64,000 nucleotides of DNA from Bradyrhizobium nitroreducens (GCF_002776695.1 NZ_LFJC01000003.1:3763026-3827025); one strand, 5' to 3'. Shown: positions 36,382-47,601, counted from the stretch's first letter. Notes: generated by a model not told the origin, from the sequence alone. Numbers and translations: made by a program.

Positions 36382-37380
36382 ATGACCACTCCGCAAAACC
36401 CCTCCGCCGAAGACTCCCTCATCGCGCGCTATTTCAAGCCGCTGGCGACCGATCCCGGTGCGTTCGGGCTGGTCGATGATGCTGCGGTGCTGTCGTCATC
36501 CGGCGACGACATCGTCGTCACCACCGACGCCATCGTCGAGGGCGTGCACTATCTTGCCAGCGATCCCCCTGACACCATCGCGCGCAAGGCGCTGCGGGTG
36601 AACCTGTCCGATCTCGCCGCCAAGGGCGCGGTGCCCGCCGGCTTCGTGCTGACGCTGGCGCTGCGAGCCAAGGAGGATGGCTGGCTTCGGCCCTTTGCGG
36701 ACGCGCTGGGCGAGGACGCAATGGAATTTGCATGTCCGCTGCTCGGCGGCGACACGGTCTCGACGCCGGGCCCGCAGATGATCTCGATCACCGCCTTTGG
36801 CCGCGTGCCGAAAGGGCGGATGGTCGGCCGCACCGGCGCCAGGCCGGGCGATCGCATCCTGGTGACGGGTACGATCGGCGATGCCGCGCTCGGCCTCGAC
36901 GTGCTCACGGGCGGCGCCGCCGCGGCGGCGCTCGCCACCGATCCCGTCGCAGGGCAGGCCCTGGTCTCGCGCTATCGCGTGCCGCAGCCGCGCAATGTGC
37001 TGGCGCGGGCCGTGCGCGATCATGCGACCGCGGCGATGGACGTCTCCGACGGCCTCGCCGGCGATCTGGTGAAGCTCTGTGCGGCCTCCGGCGTCTCGGC
37101 CACGGTCGACGTGATGAGCGTGCCGCTCTCGGCCGCGGCAGCAGGCCTCATCGCCCGCAACGTCGTTTGTGTCGAGACGCTGCTCGCAGGGGGCGATGAT
37201 TACGAGGTGCTGTGCACTGTTCCGCCGGCGCAGGTCGATGCGCTGCTCGCGGCGGGGCGGGCGGCCGGCCTTGCCGTCACGGCGATCGGCACGATCGTCG
37301 CGGGGCAGCAGCGGATGCGCTTCCTGGACGGGCAGGGCCAGGAACTGGTTTTGAAGCGGCTGTCCTACAGCCACTTCTAG
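36382..37380 (+). CDS. thiL: Thiamine-monophosphate kinase
   Basis: A 332-aa enzyme that makes thiamine diphosphate from the monophosphate and ATP. VDDAAVL, TDAIVEGVHY and LGGDTVSTPG provide the Mg-ATP and substrate acidic residues; AAMDVSDGLAGDL is the family motif. The ATG at 36382 has GGGACGAG upstream; an ATG at 36367 would add five residues. nusB-thiL linkage is usual. A strong terminator follows at 37506. Confidence 0.94.
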   Translation: MTTPQNPSAEDSLIARYFKPLATDPGAFGLVDDAAVLSSSGDDIVVTTDAIVEGVHYLASDPPDTIARKALRVNLSDLAAKGAVPAGFVLTLALRAKEDGWLRPFADALGEDAMEFACPLLGGDTVSTPGPQMISITAFGRVPKGRMVGRTGARPGDRILVTGTIGDAALGLDVLTGGAAAAALATDPVAGQALVSRYRVPQPRNVLARAVRDHATAAMDVSDGLAGDLVKLCAASGVSATVDVMSVPLSAAAAGLIARNVVCVETLLAGGDDYEVLCTVPPAQVDALLAAGRAAGLAVTAIGTIVAGQQRMRFLDGQGQELVLKRLSYSHF

Positions 37381-37505
37381 GAATCGCTCCAACCCGCATC
37401 TTGGTTTTCGGCACCTCGTCCTAAATACCTGCCGAGATCGGCGTTTTCGCCCCTATCCGGCGTTGCACCCTCAATTTGATTTTGGCAAGCTCGCGCTCGA
37501 CTGAG

Positions 37506-37536
37506 GCCGCCCCTTTTGGGCAAGGGGCGGCTTTGT
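37506..37536 (+). terminator. Rho-independent terminator downstream of thiL
   Basis: A 10-bp perfect stem (GCCGCCCCTT 37506-37515 with AAGGGGCGGC 37522-37531, loop ttgggc) is followed by tttgtt. It lies 126 bases after thiL and 84 before the hppA start, so it ends the thiL message or acts as a leader hairpin for hppA. Confidence 0.7.
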
Positions 37537-37614
37537 TCGAAATCAAGGCGCCGCGCCGCACGACGGACAACAAAAGGCGCCGGGGGTACATCAAGGATCT
37601 GAGGCATAAATCAC

Positions 37615-39735
<2,121 letters not shown>

Positions 39736-39760
39736 GCGGCGCGAACGAGACAAGACAGAA

Positions 39761-39788
39761 CCCCGCGGCGCGAGCCGCGGGGTTTTTG
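39761..39788 (+). terminator. Rho-independent terminator of hppA
   Basis: The stem ccccgcggc (39761-39769) pairs perfectly with gccgcgggg (39774-39782) over a gcga loop, then tttttg. It lies 26 bases after the hppA stop. Confidence 0.9.
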
Positions 39789-39796
39789 TTTCTCGC

Positions 39797-39879
39797 CGTC
39801 ATTCCGGGGCGGTCCAAAGGACCGAACCCGGAATCTCGAGATTCCGGGTTCGGCTCTTTCGAGCCGCCCCGGAATGACG
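39797..39879. repeat. Palindromic intergenic repeat
   Basis: The outer arms cgtcattccggggcgg (39797-39812) and ccgccccggaatgacg (39864-39879) are perfect inverted repeats. Inside, gaacccggaatctcgagattccgggttc is a perfect palindrome. One hairpin of about 83 bases results. It lies between the convergent hppA and TctC genes and could act as an extra two-way terminator. Confidence 0.9.
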
Positions 39880-39886
39880 CTTCGCG

Positions 39887-40900
39887 TCACTGCACGTCCA
39901 TCTGCAGCCCTTCCTTCTGGATGATGCCGGCGAACTTCTTCGTCTCGGCGTCCACGAAGGCGGCGAACTGCTCCGGCGTGCCGTAATCGGCGCGGGCGCC
40001 CATGGCGGCGATCTGCTTCTTGACGTCGTCGCGCTCCAGCATCGCCTTGACCTGGAGATTGAGCGCGCCCAGCACCTCCGGCGAGACGCCCTTCGGCAGG
40101 AACACCGAGAACCACGACGAGACGTCGAAATTCGCAAGCTCCGGCGCGCTCTCGCGCATGGTCGGCAGGTTAGGGGCGAGGTCGCTGCGCTCGGGCGTGG
40201 TGACGCAGAGGCCGGTGAGGGTGCCATTCTGCACCTGCGGCAGGCTCGGATAGAGATTGTCGAACAGGATCTGGATGTCGCCGGCGAGCGCGGCCTGCAG
40301 CGCGGGTCCGGCGCCGCGGAACGGGATGTGCGTCATCTTCAGCCCGGTGAGCTGCAGGAACCAGGCGCCGGTGAGGTGAGGGCTCTGGCCGACGCCGGAG
40401 GAGGCGTAGCTGAGCTTGTCCGGATTGGCCTTGAGAAAGGCGATCAGCTCGGCAACCGACTTGATGCCGGTCTTCGGATGCGCCGAGACGATGTTCGGGA
40501 TCCGGATCATGTTGGAGACCGGCTGGAGCTGGTCCGGCTTGTAGGTGAGGTTCTTGAAGATGCTGTAGGCGATCGCGTTCGGACCGGGATTGCCGATCAG
40601 GATGGTGTGGCCGTCAGGCTTGGCGCGGACCACCTCGGCCGTGCCGATGGTGCCACCGCCGCCTGAGCGGTTTTCAACGACGGCCGACTGGCCCCATGCG
40701 GTTTGCAGATGTGCGGCGAGGAGCCGGCCCATCACGTCGGTCGAGCCGCCGGCTGCGGCCGGGACGACGAGACGAACGGTCTCGGTCGGTTTCCAGTCCG
40801 CAAGGCTCGATCGCGGCAGGATGGCCGCGGCCGAAAGGCCCGCAGCAGCGGTGAGCACGCGACGGCGGGACAACAAAGTGTTCTGAAGTTTCTTGGGCAC
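39887..40900 (-). CDS. TctC/Bug-family periplasmic solute-binding protein
   Basis: A 337-aa protein of the tripartite tricarboxylate transporter receptor family. It has a likely Tat signal (SRRRVLTAAAGLSAAA, residues about 10-25), then VRLVVPAAAGGSTDVMGRLL, IGNPGPNAIAY and HIPFRGAGPALQAALAGDI, typical of Bug ligand binding. The ligand is a small carboxylate, not identifiable. No TctA/TctB membrane genes are adjacent, as is usual for orphan Bug proteins. The GTG at 40900 has GGGAG about 9 bases upstream. Confidence 0.9.
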   Translation of the reverse strand: MPKKLQNTLLSRRRVLTAAAGLSAAAILPRSSLADWKPTETVRLVVPAAAGGSTDVMGRLLAAHLQTAWGQSAVVENRSGGGGTIGTAEVVRAKPDGHTILIGNPGPNAIAYSIFKNLTYKPDQLQPVSNMIRIPNIVSAHPKTGIKSVAELIAFLKANPDKLSYASSGVGQSPHLTGAWFLQLTGLKMTHIPFRGAGPALQAALAGDIQILFDNLYPSLPQVQNGTLTGLCVTTPERSDLAPNLPTMRESAPELANFDVSSWFSVFLPKGVSPEVLGALNLQVKAMLERDDVKKQIAAMGARADYGTPEQFAAFVDAETKKFAGIIQKEGLQMDVQ

Positions 40901-41119
40901 GAATCCAACTCCCTGCTTCTTGCTTTGCAGCGAGCGTAAGGAACCCGACTTGCGACGGCAAGTCGCACGCGACCACAAAGGCCGCGCAGACGGTGGCACG
41001 ACGCCGCAGGCGAGCGCCATTTACCTTCCGGCGGAATTGGAGCCGCGCGAGATGCTCGCCTTGAAGCGTTGTCGCGACGCCAACCGGCGTCCACGTCGCT
41101 CGAAAAAAGAGCTGGCGAC

Positions 41120-41605
41120 CTAGTTGAAGCTGAGCAGCTTGAACAGCGGCGCGAGGTAGCTCATCTCCTGACCCGACGTCGCCGTGGTCCGGCTGATGAA
41201 GTCGAAGATCTTGCCGTCCTGCAGGCCGTAATTCGCCAACCGGCGCACGCGCCGGTTCTTGTCGAAATAGACCGCGATCACGCGCTGGTCGATCACCTTC
41301 TGGTTCATGAAGGCGACCATGCGCTCCGAGCGCTGCGAGATGTAGTAGAACACCTCGCCGTCGAGGGTGGCGACGGTGGAGGGCGTGCCCATCACGATCA
41401 GCACCTGATCCTGGCTCGCGCCGATCGGAATCTGCTCCAGCGCGCCGGGCGGCAGGATGTAGCCCTTCTGGAACTGTTCGCCGGTGCAGCCCGCAAGAGC
41501 GGCGCCGACCACGGCCATTGCGGCGAGCATGCGCAAGCCGCGCCAGCGTGCATGAAGGCCGCGCCGCTTGTCCGCGCGCAGGCTGGTCTGGTTCGTTATC
41601 GTCAT
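41120..41605 (-). CDS. bamE: BamE/SmpA-family outer-membrane lipoprotein
   Basis: A 161-aa lipoprotein with lipobox LAGC (Cys40) and a BamE fold: GYILPPGALEQIPIGASQDQVLIVMGTPST, then the strand pattern FYYISQR and VIAVYFDKNRRV. BamE is an accessory of the beta-barrel assembly machine. The N-terminus from the ATG at 41605 is long and Arg-rich before the signal; a Met at residue 26 or 30 may be the real start. It is divergent from the CBP3-type gene, the usual alphaproteobacterial neighbour. Confidence 0.88.
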   Translation of the reverse strand: MTITNQTSLRADKRRGLHARWRGLRMLAAMAVVGAALAGCTGEQFQKGYILPPGALEQIPIGASQDQVLIVMGTPSTVATLDGEVFYYISQRSERMVAFMNQKVIDQRVIAVYFDKNRRVRRLANYGLQDGKIFDFISRTTATSGQEMSYLAPLFKLLSFN

Positions 41606-41703
41606 CGTGGAACTGATTCCGTCCCCTTGCGTCGCGCGAGGCGCTGAAGTACCGGGCTGGGCGACTGAATGCAACTCGCGCGCGCCCGCTTGCGGAAACC
41701 ACA

Positions 41704-42255
41704 ATGCTTTGGCCGTTCAATCACTTCAGGAAACCCCGGCTAACCCCGCCGGGCACCATTGAAGCCATCTATGGCATGATCGTGACGCAGGCGCGAGAAC
41801 CCATATTTTACCGCGACTTGGGCGTGCCTGATACGGTTAACGGGCGTTTCGACCTGTTGCTGCTGCATCTGTGGCTGTTGCTGCGACGCCTGCGCACGGT
41901 CCGGAGCGCCGCGGAGCTGTCGCAGGCGCTGTTCGACCGCTTCTGCGAGGATATGGACGACAATCTGCGCGAGATGGGGGTGGGCGACCAGACCGTGCCG
42001 AAGCGGATGCGGGCCTTCGGCGAGGCCTTTTACGGCCGCGTCCAGGCCTATGACCTTGCCGTCGAGGCCGGCGGCGAGGCACTGGCAGAGGCGATCTGCA
42101 AGAATATCTTGAATGGGACAGGCCTGGACCAGGCGAAGCGGCTCGCGGCCTATGCCCGAGCCAGTGAGGCCGCTCTCGGCCAGGCCGACGAGGCCGCGCT
42201 GCTGCGGGCCTCCTTCAGCTTTCCTCCAGCGCGCAGCGAGGATGTCACGCCATGA
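41704..42255 (+). CDS. Ubiquinol-cytochrome c chaperone (CBP3 family)
   Basis: A 183-aa protein with the CBP3 signature: EAIYGMIVTQAREPIFYRDLGV near the N-terminus and LFDRFCEDMDDNLREMGVGD in the middle. In mitochondria CBP3 assists cytochrome b and bc1 assembly; in bacteria it is assumed to do likewise. The stop overlaps the next ATG (ATGA). Confidence 0.9.
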   Translation: MLWPFNHFRKPRLTPPGTIEAIYGMIVTQAREPIFYRDLGVPDTVNGRFDLLLLHLWLLLRRLRTVRSAAELSQALFDRFCEDMDDNLREMGVGDQTVPKRMRAFGEAFYGRVQAYDLAVEAGGEALAEAICKNILNGTGLDQAKRLAAYARASEAALGQADEAALLRASFSFPPARSEDVTP

Positions 42256-42821
42256 GCCGACCAAATACCGGATCCGCGCCCGATCCCTGGCGGGCGCCCG
42301 TCATCGTCGCCCAGGTCCCCGATACCGGCCTGCATCGCGAGTTCGAGGCCTCGGCCGCCGCGCGGCAGGCCATGGCGGAGCTCGCGGGCGTGCGGGAGAT
42401 CCTGTCTGCCGAAGCCGATTTCGACGTGCTGCCCAAGAGCGGCGGCCGGGTTCAGGTGACCGGCACCATCAGGGCCAGGGTCGGCCAGACCTGCGTGGTC
42501 ACGCTCGATCCGATCGAGAGCGAGATCGAGGAGGAGGTGGACCTGATGTTCGCCCCCGAGGCCGAGGCGCGGCGCCTGGCCGACCTGATCGAGGAGGGCC
42601 AGGACGGCGACGATCCGCCCGAGGTCGCCGATCCGCCGGAGGCCATCGTCAATGGAATCATCGACCTCGGCCGGGTCGCCACCGACGCCCTGTTCCTGGC
42701 GATCGATCCCTATCCGCGCAAGCAGGGGGCCGTGTTCGAGGCAGAGGTCACCGCCCCCGATCCGGAGGACCATCCGTTCGCGGCGCTGAAGGCGCTGCAG
42801 GACAGCAAGAAGGACCGGTAG
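42252..42821 (+). CDS. YceD/DUF177 family protein
   Basis: A 189-aa acidic protein. Family features are the strand-rich first half, VQVTGTIRARVGQTCVVTLDPIE with a conserved Cys, and DLGRVATDALFLAIDPYPRK in the second half. YceD proteins usually precede rpmF and plsX and have been linked to 23S rRNA metabolism. Here rpmF is absent and plsX follows after a 301-base gap. The ATG overlaps the previous stop. Confidence 0.88.
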   Translation: MSRPNTGSAPDPWRAPVIVAQVPDTGLHREFEASAAARQAMAELAGVREILSAEADFDVLPKSGGRVQVTGTIRARVGQTCVVTLDPIESEIEEEVDLMFAPEAEARRLADLIEEGQDGDDPPEVADPPEAIVNGIIDLGRVATDALFLAIDPYPRKQGAVFEAEVTAPDPEDHPFAALKALQDSKKDR

Positions 42822-43122
42822 CGGGGCGCTTCTGCGGGAGATCGCCTTGCCGGGGTGCGCGAGGCATTTCCCGGGATGGTTTCAAACATGCCCTTATCTA
42901 TCTGATTTCAATATGTTCCTTGCCGATTCCGGGATTCGCGGCCGGATCGCCCAGAAAGCAAAAGGCTGGGGGCAAGAGGTTGTTTCGGGGTAACAAAACG
43001 CTATTGTCGCGCCCCGGTCCGGGTGCGGCGTGGCGCTTGGCCGGGTCGCCATGTCCGTGGCGAACCCATCCGCGGCCCCCGCTGCTCCAAGACCGCACCA
43101 GACCAGGTTTTCCAGGACTTTT
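42822..43122. other. Gap between yceD and plsX, probable plsX promoter region
   Basis: 301 bases with no gene. rpmF, often found here, is missing. The middle (about 42890-42925) is AT-richer than its surroundings, but I cannot point to a convincing promoter. In-frame Met codons at 43030 and 43051 upstream of plsX are not supported by the family start. Confidence 0.35.
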
Positions 43123-44184
43123 ATGCCAAGCAAGGTTCGCATCGCGCTGGACGCCATGGGCGGCGACGTCGGCCCTGCCGTGGTCATTCCGGGCGCGGCC
43201 ATCTCGCTTGGGCGGCACCGCGATAGCGAGTTCCTGCTGGTCGGCGACCGCGCCAGGATCGAGGCGGAACTCGAGAAGCACCCGAAGCTGAAGGCCGTCT
43301 CGAAGATCGTCCACACCGATGTGGCCGTCGGCATGGACGACAAGCCGAGCCAGGCGTTGCGGCGCGGCCGCAAGACCTCCTCGATGTGGATGGCGATCGA
43401 CGCCGTCAAGCGGGGCGAGGCCGATGTTGCGATTTCGGCCGGCAATACCGGCGCGCTGATGGCGATGGCCCGGTTCTGCCTGCGCACGCTGCCGGGTATC
43501 GACCGCCCGGCCATCTCCGCGATCTGGCCGACCAAGCGCGGCGAATCCGTGGTGCTCGATCTCGGCGCCACGCTCGGCGGCGACGCCCACCATCTGGTGT
43601 CGATGGCGGTGATGGGCGCGGCCAAGGCGAGCGTGCTGTTCAACAAGAAGCGGCCGACCGTCGGCCTGCTCAATATCGGGACCGAAGAGGTCAAGGGCCA
43701 CGAGGAGATCCGCGAGGCCAGCGAGATCCTGCGGGCCAGGAACCTGCCGGAGCTCGACTATATCGGCTTCGTCGAGGGGGACGGCATCGGCAAGGGCGTC
43801 GCCGACGTCATCGTCACCGAAGGCTTCAGCGGCAACATCGCGCTCAAGACCGCCGAGGGAACCGCCCGGCAGATGGCCGAGTTGCTGCGCAACGAGTTGC
43901 AGCGGAGTTGGCTGACCAAGCTCGGCTACCTCTTGGCCCGCCGCGCCTTCCAGGCCCTGCGCGACAAGATGGATCCCAACAAGTCCAACGGCGGCGTGCT
44001 GCTGGGACTGAACGGGATCGTGGTCAAGAGCCATGGCGGAACCAGCGCCGAAGGCTTTGCCTATGCGATCGATGTTGGCTATGAGATGGCTCACTACGAT
44101 CTCCTGAACAAGATCAATCAGATGCTCAACCGCGAGGGTGGTGCACTCAATTCCGTGCAGGCCGCGCAGGAGGCTGTTTCGTGA
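43123..44184 (+). CDS. plsX: Phosphate acyltransferase PlsX
   Basis: A 353-aa peripheral membrane enzyme that turns acyl-ACP into acyl phosphate for phospholipid synthesis. VRIALDAMGGDVGP, SAGNTGALMAMARF and VTEGFSGNIALKTAEG are signatures. The ATG at 43123 has AGGA upstream and gives the standard N-terminus. The stop overlaps the fabH GTG (GTGA), the classical plsX-fabH pair. Confidence 0.96.
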   Translation: MPSKVRIALDAMGGDVGPAVVIPGAAISLGRHRDSEFLLVGDRARIEAELEKHPKLKAVSKIVHTDVAVGMDDKPSQALRRGRKTSSMWMAIDAVKRGEADVAISAGNTGALMAMARFCLRTLPGIDRPAISAIWPTKRGESVVLDLGATLGGDAHHLVSMAVMGAAKASVLFNKKRPTVGLLNIGTEEVKGHEEIREASEILRARNLPELDYIGFVEGDGIGKGVADVIVTEGFSGNIALKTAEGTARQMAELLRNELQRSWLTKLGYLLARRAFQALRDKMDPNKSNGGVLLGLNGIVVKSHGGTSAEGFAYAIDVGYEMAHYDLLNKINQMLNREGGALNSVQAAQEAVS

Positions 44185-45161
44185 CTCAAATTCGTTCGGT
44201 CGTGCTCGGCTGCGGCTCCTATCTGCCGGAGCAGGTGGTGACCAACGCCCAATTGGCGGCGCGTATCGACACCTCCGACGAGTGGATCGTGCAGCGCACC
44301 GGCATTCGCGAGCGGCACATCGCGGCCGAGGGCGAGTTCACCTCGCATTTGGCGATCCGGGCGGCGCAGGCCGCGCTCAGCGATGCCGGCCTTGACGCGC
44401 AGTCGATCGACCTGATCGTGCTGGCGACCTCGACGCCGGACAACACTTTCCCCGCGACCGCCGTCGCCGTGCAGCACGGGCTCGGCATCAACCACGGCGC
44501 GGCCTTCGACCTGCAGGCGGTGTGCTCGGGCTTCGTGTTCGCGCTCGCCACCGCCGACAATTTCCTGCGCACCGGCGCCTTCAAGCGCGCGCTGGTGATC
44601 GGCGCCGAGACCTTCTCGCGCATCCTCGACTGGAACGATCGCGGCACCTGCGTGCTGTTCGGCGACGGTGCCGGCGCGGTGGTGCTGGAGGCGCAGGCGC
44701 AGCCGGGCAAGGCGGCGACCGACCGCGGCGTGGTCACGACTCACCTGCGCTCCGACGGTCGCCACAAGGCAAAGCTGTTCGTCGACGGCGGGCCGTCCTC
44801 GACCCAGACCGTCGGCCATCTGCGCATGGAGGGCCGCGAGGTCTTCAAGCATGCGGTCGGCATGATCACCGACGTGATCGTCGACGCCTTCGAGGCGACC
44901 GGGCTCAATGCCGAGACCATCGACTGGTTCGTGCCGCACCAGGCCAACAAGCGAATCATCGACGCTTCCGCCCACAAGCTCCACATCGCGCCCGAGAAAG
45001 TGGTGCTGACGGTGGACCGTCACGGCAACACCTCGGCCGCCTCGATTCCGCTGGCGCTGTCGGTGGCGCGCAAGGACGGCCGCATCAAGAAGGGCGACAT
45101 GGTTCTCATGGAGGCCATGGGCGGCGGCTTCACCTGGGGCTCGGCGATGGTGCGCTGGTAG
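44181..45161 (+). CDS. fabH: Beta-ketoacyl-ACP synthase III
   Basis: A 326-aa enzyme that starts fatty-acid chains from acetyl-CoA and malonyl-ACP. The catalytic triad is Cys115 (DLQAVCSGFVF), His253 (VPHQANKRII) and Asn283 (DRHGNTSAASIP). The start is GTG at 44181, overlapping the plsX stop. Confidence 0.96.
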   Translation: MTQIRSVVLGCGSYLPEQVVTNAQLAARIDTSDEWIVQRTGIRERHIAAEGEFTSHLAIRAAQAALSDAGLDAQSIDLIVLATSTPDNTFPATAVAVQHGLGINHGAAFDLQAVCSGFVFALATADNFLRTGAFKRALVIGAETFSRILDWNDRGTCVLFGDGAGAVVLEAQAQPGKAATDRGVVTTHLRSDGRHKAKLFVDGGPSSTQTVGHLRMEGREVFKHAVGMITDVIVDAFEATGLNAETIDWFVPHQANKRIIDASAHKLHIAPEKVVLTVDRHGNTSAASIPLALSVARKDGRIKKGDMVLMEAMGGGFTWGSAMVRW

Positions 45162-45229
45162 AGCCACAGTCGATAAAATTTTGCCGGAATCAGCCGCCAT
45201 TATCGATGCGCGTGCATTGATGAGCGCTG

Positions 45230-45257
45230 TTGACCGCCGTAACGTAAGCTCATAATT
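45230..45257 (+). promoter_or_regulatory. Candidate sigma-70-like promoter for ihfA
   Basis: TTGACC (45230-45235) and CATAAT (45251-45256) stand 15 bases apart, about 40 bases upstream of the ihfA ATG. The spacer is shorter than ideal. It lies in the 134-base gap after fabH. Confidence 0.3.
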
Positions 45258-45295
45258 TCAGACAACAATTGTTCGCCGTGATGTGGGGCAGGGCG

Positions 45296-45637
45296 ATGAC
45301 CGATCAAAGTAAAACCGTAACGCGTGTCGATCTGTGCGAAGCCGTCTACCAGAAGGTGGGCCTGTCGCGCACGGAATCCTCTGCGTTTGTGGAACTCGTG
45401 CTGAAGGAGATCACCGACTGCCTGGAGAAGGGCGAGACGGTGAAGCTATCCTCGTTCGGCTCCTTCATGGTGCGCAAGAAGGGCCAGCGCATCGGCCGCA
45501 ACCCGAAGACCGGCACCGAGGTGCCGATCTCGCCGCGCCGCGTCATGGTGTTCAAGCCGTCGGCGATCCTCAAGCAGCGGATCAACGCCCAGCACCGCAC
45601 CAACGGCGACGCCAGCAAGGCGCAACCCGAGGCGTAA
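45296..45637 (+). CDS. ihfA: Integration host factor subunit alpha
   Basis: A 113-aa DNA-bending protein of the HU/IHF family. VTRVDLCEAVYQKVGLSR and KLSSFGSFMVRKKGQRIGRNPKTGTEV are typical of the alpha subunit, with the Pro of the beta-arm tip in VPISPRRVMVFKPS. It acts with IhfB in promoter and recombination architecture. ATG at 45296 follows gcaggg. A merR-type gene comes 24 bases later, the usual alphaproteobacterial order. Confidence 0.95.
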   Translation: MTDQSKTVTRVDLCEAVYQKVGLSRTESSAFVELVLKEITDCLEKGETVKLSSFGSFMVRKKGQRIGRNPKTGTEVPISPRRVMVFKPSAILKQRINAQHRTNGDASKAQPEA

Positions 45638-45661
45638 CCGCCTTTCGAAGAGGATTGGCAT

Positions 45662-46243
45662 TTGGACAAGGCGCCGGATGCGTTCCGAACCATCAGCGAA
45701 GTAGCGCAGGAGCTCGACATCCCGCAGCACGTGCTGCGGTTCTGGGAGACCCGCTTCTCCCAGATCAAGCCGATGAAGCGCAGCGGCGGCCGCCGCTATT
45801 ACCGCCCCGACGACGTCGACCTGCTCAAGGGCATCCGCCGGCTGCTCTACGGCGAGGGCTACACCATCCGCGGCGTGCAGCGGATCCTCAAGGAGCATGG
45901 CGTCAAATCGGTGCAGGGCCTCGCCGACAGCGCCGCCGCGGTCTCGTTCGGCGCGATCGAGGACGCCATCGGCGCGAGCCTGATGGAGCCCGAGGACGAG
46001 GAGGCGCCGATCAAGGGCGTCGCCGATGCCGACGATGACGATTACCAGGGTGACGAGGAGGAAGGCATCGACTTCCGCTTCACCGAGGTCGACGACGAAG
46101 AGATCCTCACCACCTTCCGCAAGGGCGGCACGCCCGCCGCCCCGGCCGGCCCCAGCGCGCTGGACCGGGAGCGCCTCGGGAAGGTGCTCGCCGACCTCGT
46201 CGCGTGCCGCGAGATGCTGGATCAGGCCCTGAACGACGGCTAG
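45662..46243 (+). CDS. MerR-family transcriptional regulator
   Basis: A 193-aa regulator. The N-terminal MerR helix-turn-helix and wing are FRTISEVAQELDIPQHVLRFWE and KRSGGRRYYRPDDVDLLKG. The C-terminal part is acidic (EPEDEE, DDDDYQGDEEEGID) with no Cys metal site, so it is not a metal sensor. The start is TTG at 45662 with AGAGGA upstream. Linkage plsX-fabH-ihfA-merR is common; the target is unknown. Confidence 0.9.
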   Translation: MDKAPDAFRTISEVAQELDIPQHVLRFWETRFSQIKPMKRSGGRRYYRPDDVDLLKGIRRLLYGEGYTIRGVQRILKEHGVKSVQGLADSAAAVSFGAIEDAIGASLMEPEDEEAPIKGVADADDDDYQGDEEEGIDFRFTEVDDEEILTTFRKGGTPAAPAGPSALDRERLGKVLADLVACREMLDQALNDG

Positions 46244-46373
46244 AGGCGGTCTTCGGACCGCTTGCGGCCAGTTCCCCGGGGCGCCCTGCGCGCAAAGCCG
46301 ATCGAGGAGAGGCACCAAAATGCTGCGGCCTCGCCTTGCGCATCGCGCCGATCCTAGCTAATGGAACGACGTT

Positions 46374-46451
46374 CGGAGCGTGGCGCAGCCCGGTTAGCGC
46401 ACTAGTCTGGGAGACTAGGGGTCGGAGGTTCAAATCCTCTCGCTCCGACCA
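46374..46451 (+). tRNA. tRNA-Pro (anticodon GGG)
   Basis: A 78-nt cloverleaf including encoded CCA. The acceptor stem is CGGAGCG/CGCTCCG, the anticodon stem is ctagt/actag around the loop ctgggag (anticodon GGG), and the T arm is ggagg ttcaaat cctct. It reads CCC and CCU. The 3' end lies at the border of an AT-richer accessory patch, as at many island integration sites. Confidence 0.97.
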
Positions 46452-46844
46452 TTTTACCCTTTGATTCCCGTAACCATCGTTTCTGCGATTCTGACAGGCG
46501 GTTCTTACGTCGTACCGCCATCGTTTTTCGCTTTGCGCGCGCCATTGTGCAGATCTGCGACGACGCCGGTGATGCGCTCGGAACGGAAGCAGATGTAGCG
46601 CAGCGTCGGGCGCTCGTTTTCGTGCGTGAGCGGCCGTGCACCATCTTCAGCGCGGCACCAGCGCCAGCCGGGGATGTTCTCCTAGGCGAAGAAGCCGGCC
46701 ATTGTTCTGTGGGTGTAAACTGCGACAGATCCAGCGTGATGATGTGGCGTCTTGGGATGTCCACAGCGCTGCGATTCTCAATCTAGACGGGCGAGCGCAT
46801 GAGATTAGTATAGACCGATCGCAACTTTAGGTCAGGTTATATTC
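46452..46844. other. Gap after tRNA-Pro with a possible gene remnant
   Basis: 393 bases without an intact gene. On the minus strand an open stretch from 46681 to 46505 reads ENIPGWRWCRAEDGARP, then LRYICFRSERITGVVADLHN, with natural-looking composition but no start codon and a TAG just upstream. It may be a decayed gene. I cannot name its family. Confidence 0.25.
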
Positions 46845-47468
46845 GTGAGTATAGTCACTGAGTGGTGGGAGAAAATTTGGGCGGAGCGTCGTGTCATCAA
46901 GCGGGCTCCATCCAGCTTTCTGCTGGCTCTCTTTTCGAGTGTTGTCCTTGTCGGCGCGGCGATATGGTCCTTCTTGGGGGATCGCTTCGAAACTCGGATC
47001 AAAAATCTAGAGACTGCCACTGCGGTTAAAGAGGCAGAAATCAATATGTGGAAGGCGTCCGTTGGCATGAAAGATCAGCAGATCGCCTTGCTACGATCTA
47101 CATCCACGTCTCCGGCTCCAAGCTCGGGTCCGTATGCAGCAAGCGCTAGCGTGACAATCCAGTTCGCCTCTGACGTCACGAAAAACTTCCCGATTCTGAA
47201 GGACAGCGCCAATATTTGGCGTTGGAACTTTACAACAACTAAGCTTACGGTGAACAATCAACCATCCAACTCGCTTTATTCTGGCTACGCGATCTTTTTG
47301 GTCTTTGATAAACCCGTCGACTTCAAGCAGGTTTCTGTTACTTCCTCAAAGCCTGAAGCTCTTCCAAAGTGGACGCTCGCTGATTTCTCCGAACGCACCG
47401 CGATGGTGATGTTTTCGGGCGAGCTTGCCGACCAAGCCATCACAATCAGGACGGGTAACAGTTCGTAG
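46845..47468 (+). CDS. Membrane-anchored hypothetical protein, 207 aa
   Basis: One N-terminal membrane helix (about residues 24-44, SFLLALFSSVVLVGAAIWSFL) is followed by a charged, probably coiled stretch (45-85), a Ser/Thr/Pro linker, and a beta-rich C-terminal domain with many Asn and Trp. The start is GTG at 46845 after aggttat. Codon use and base composition are clearly AT-richer than in neighbouring genes, a sign of transfer. I do not recognise the family. Confidence 0.65.
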   Translation: MSIVTEWWEKIWAERRVIKRAPSSFLLALFSSVVLVGAAIWSFLGDRFETRIKNLETATAVKEAEINMWKASVGMKDQQIALLRSTSTSPAPSSGPYAASASVTIQFASDVTKNFPILKDSANIWRWNFTTTKLTVNNQPSNSLYSGYAIFLVFDKPVDFKQVSVTSSKPEALPKWTLADFSERTAMVMFSGELADQAITIRTGNSS

Positions 47469-47601
47469 AGGTTCTTTCTTGTGGCGGGGCGGCTGGCGTC
47501 CGCTAGGCTGTTGGCGGACTCCAGTTCAGACAAGATTAGGGTAATGCCGAGGCGTGCCGCACGCGTTCTTTCTCTGATAGTCAAAACGGCCGGTAAAAGC
47601 G

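Noticed and set aside
46402..46764. A minus-strand frame ending MVGARGFEPPTPSLPD across the tRNA
   Set aside because: This ending is the well-known false translation of a tRNA-Pro gene; the rest has no integrase motifs.
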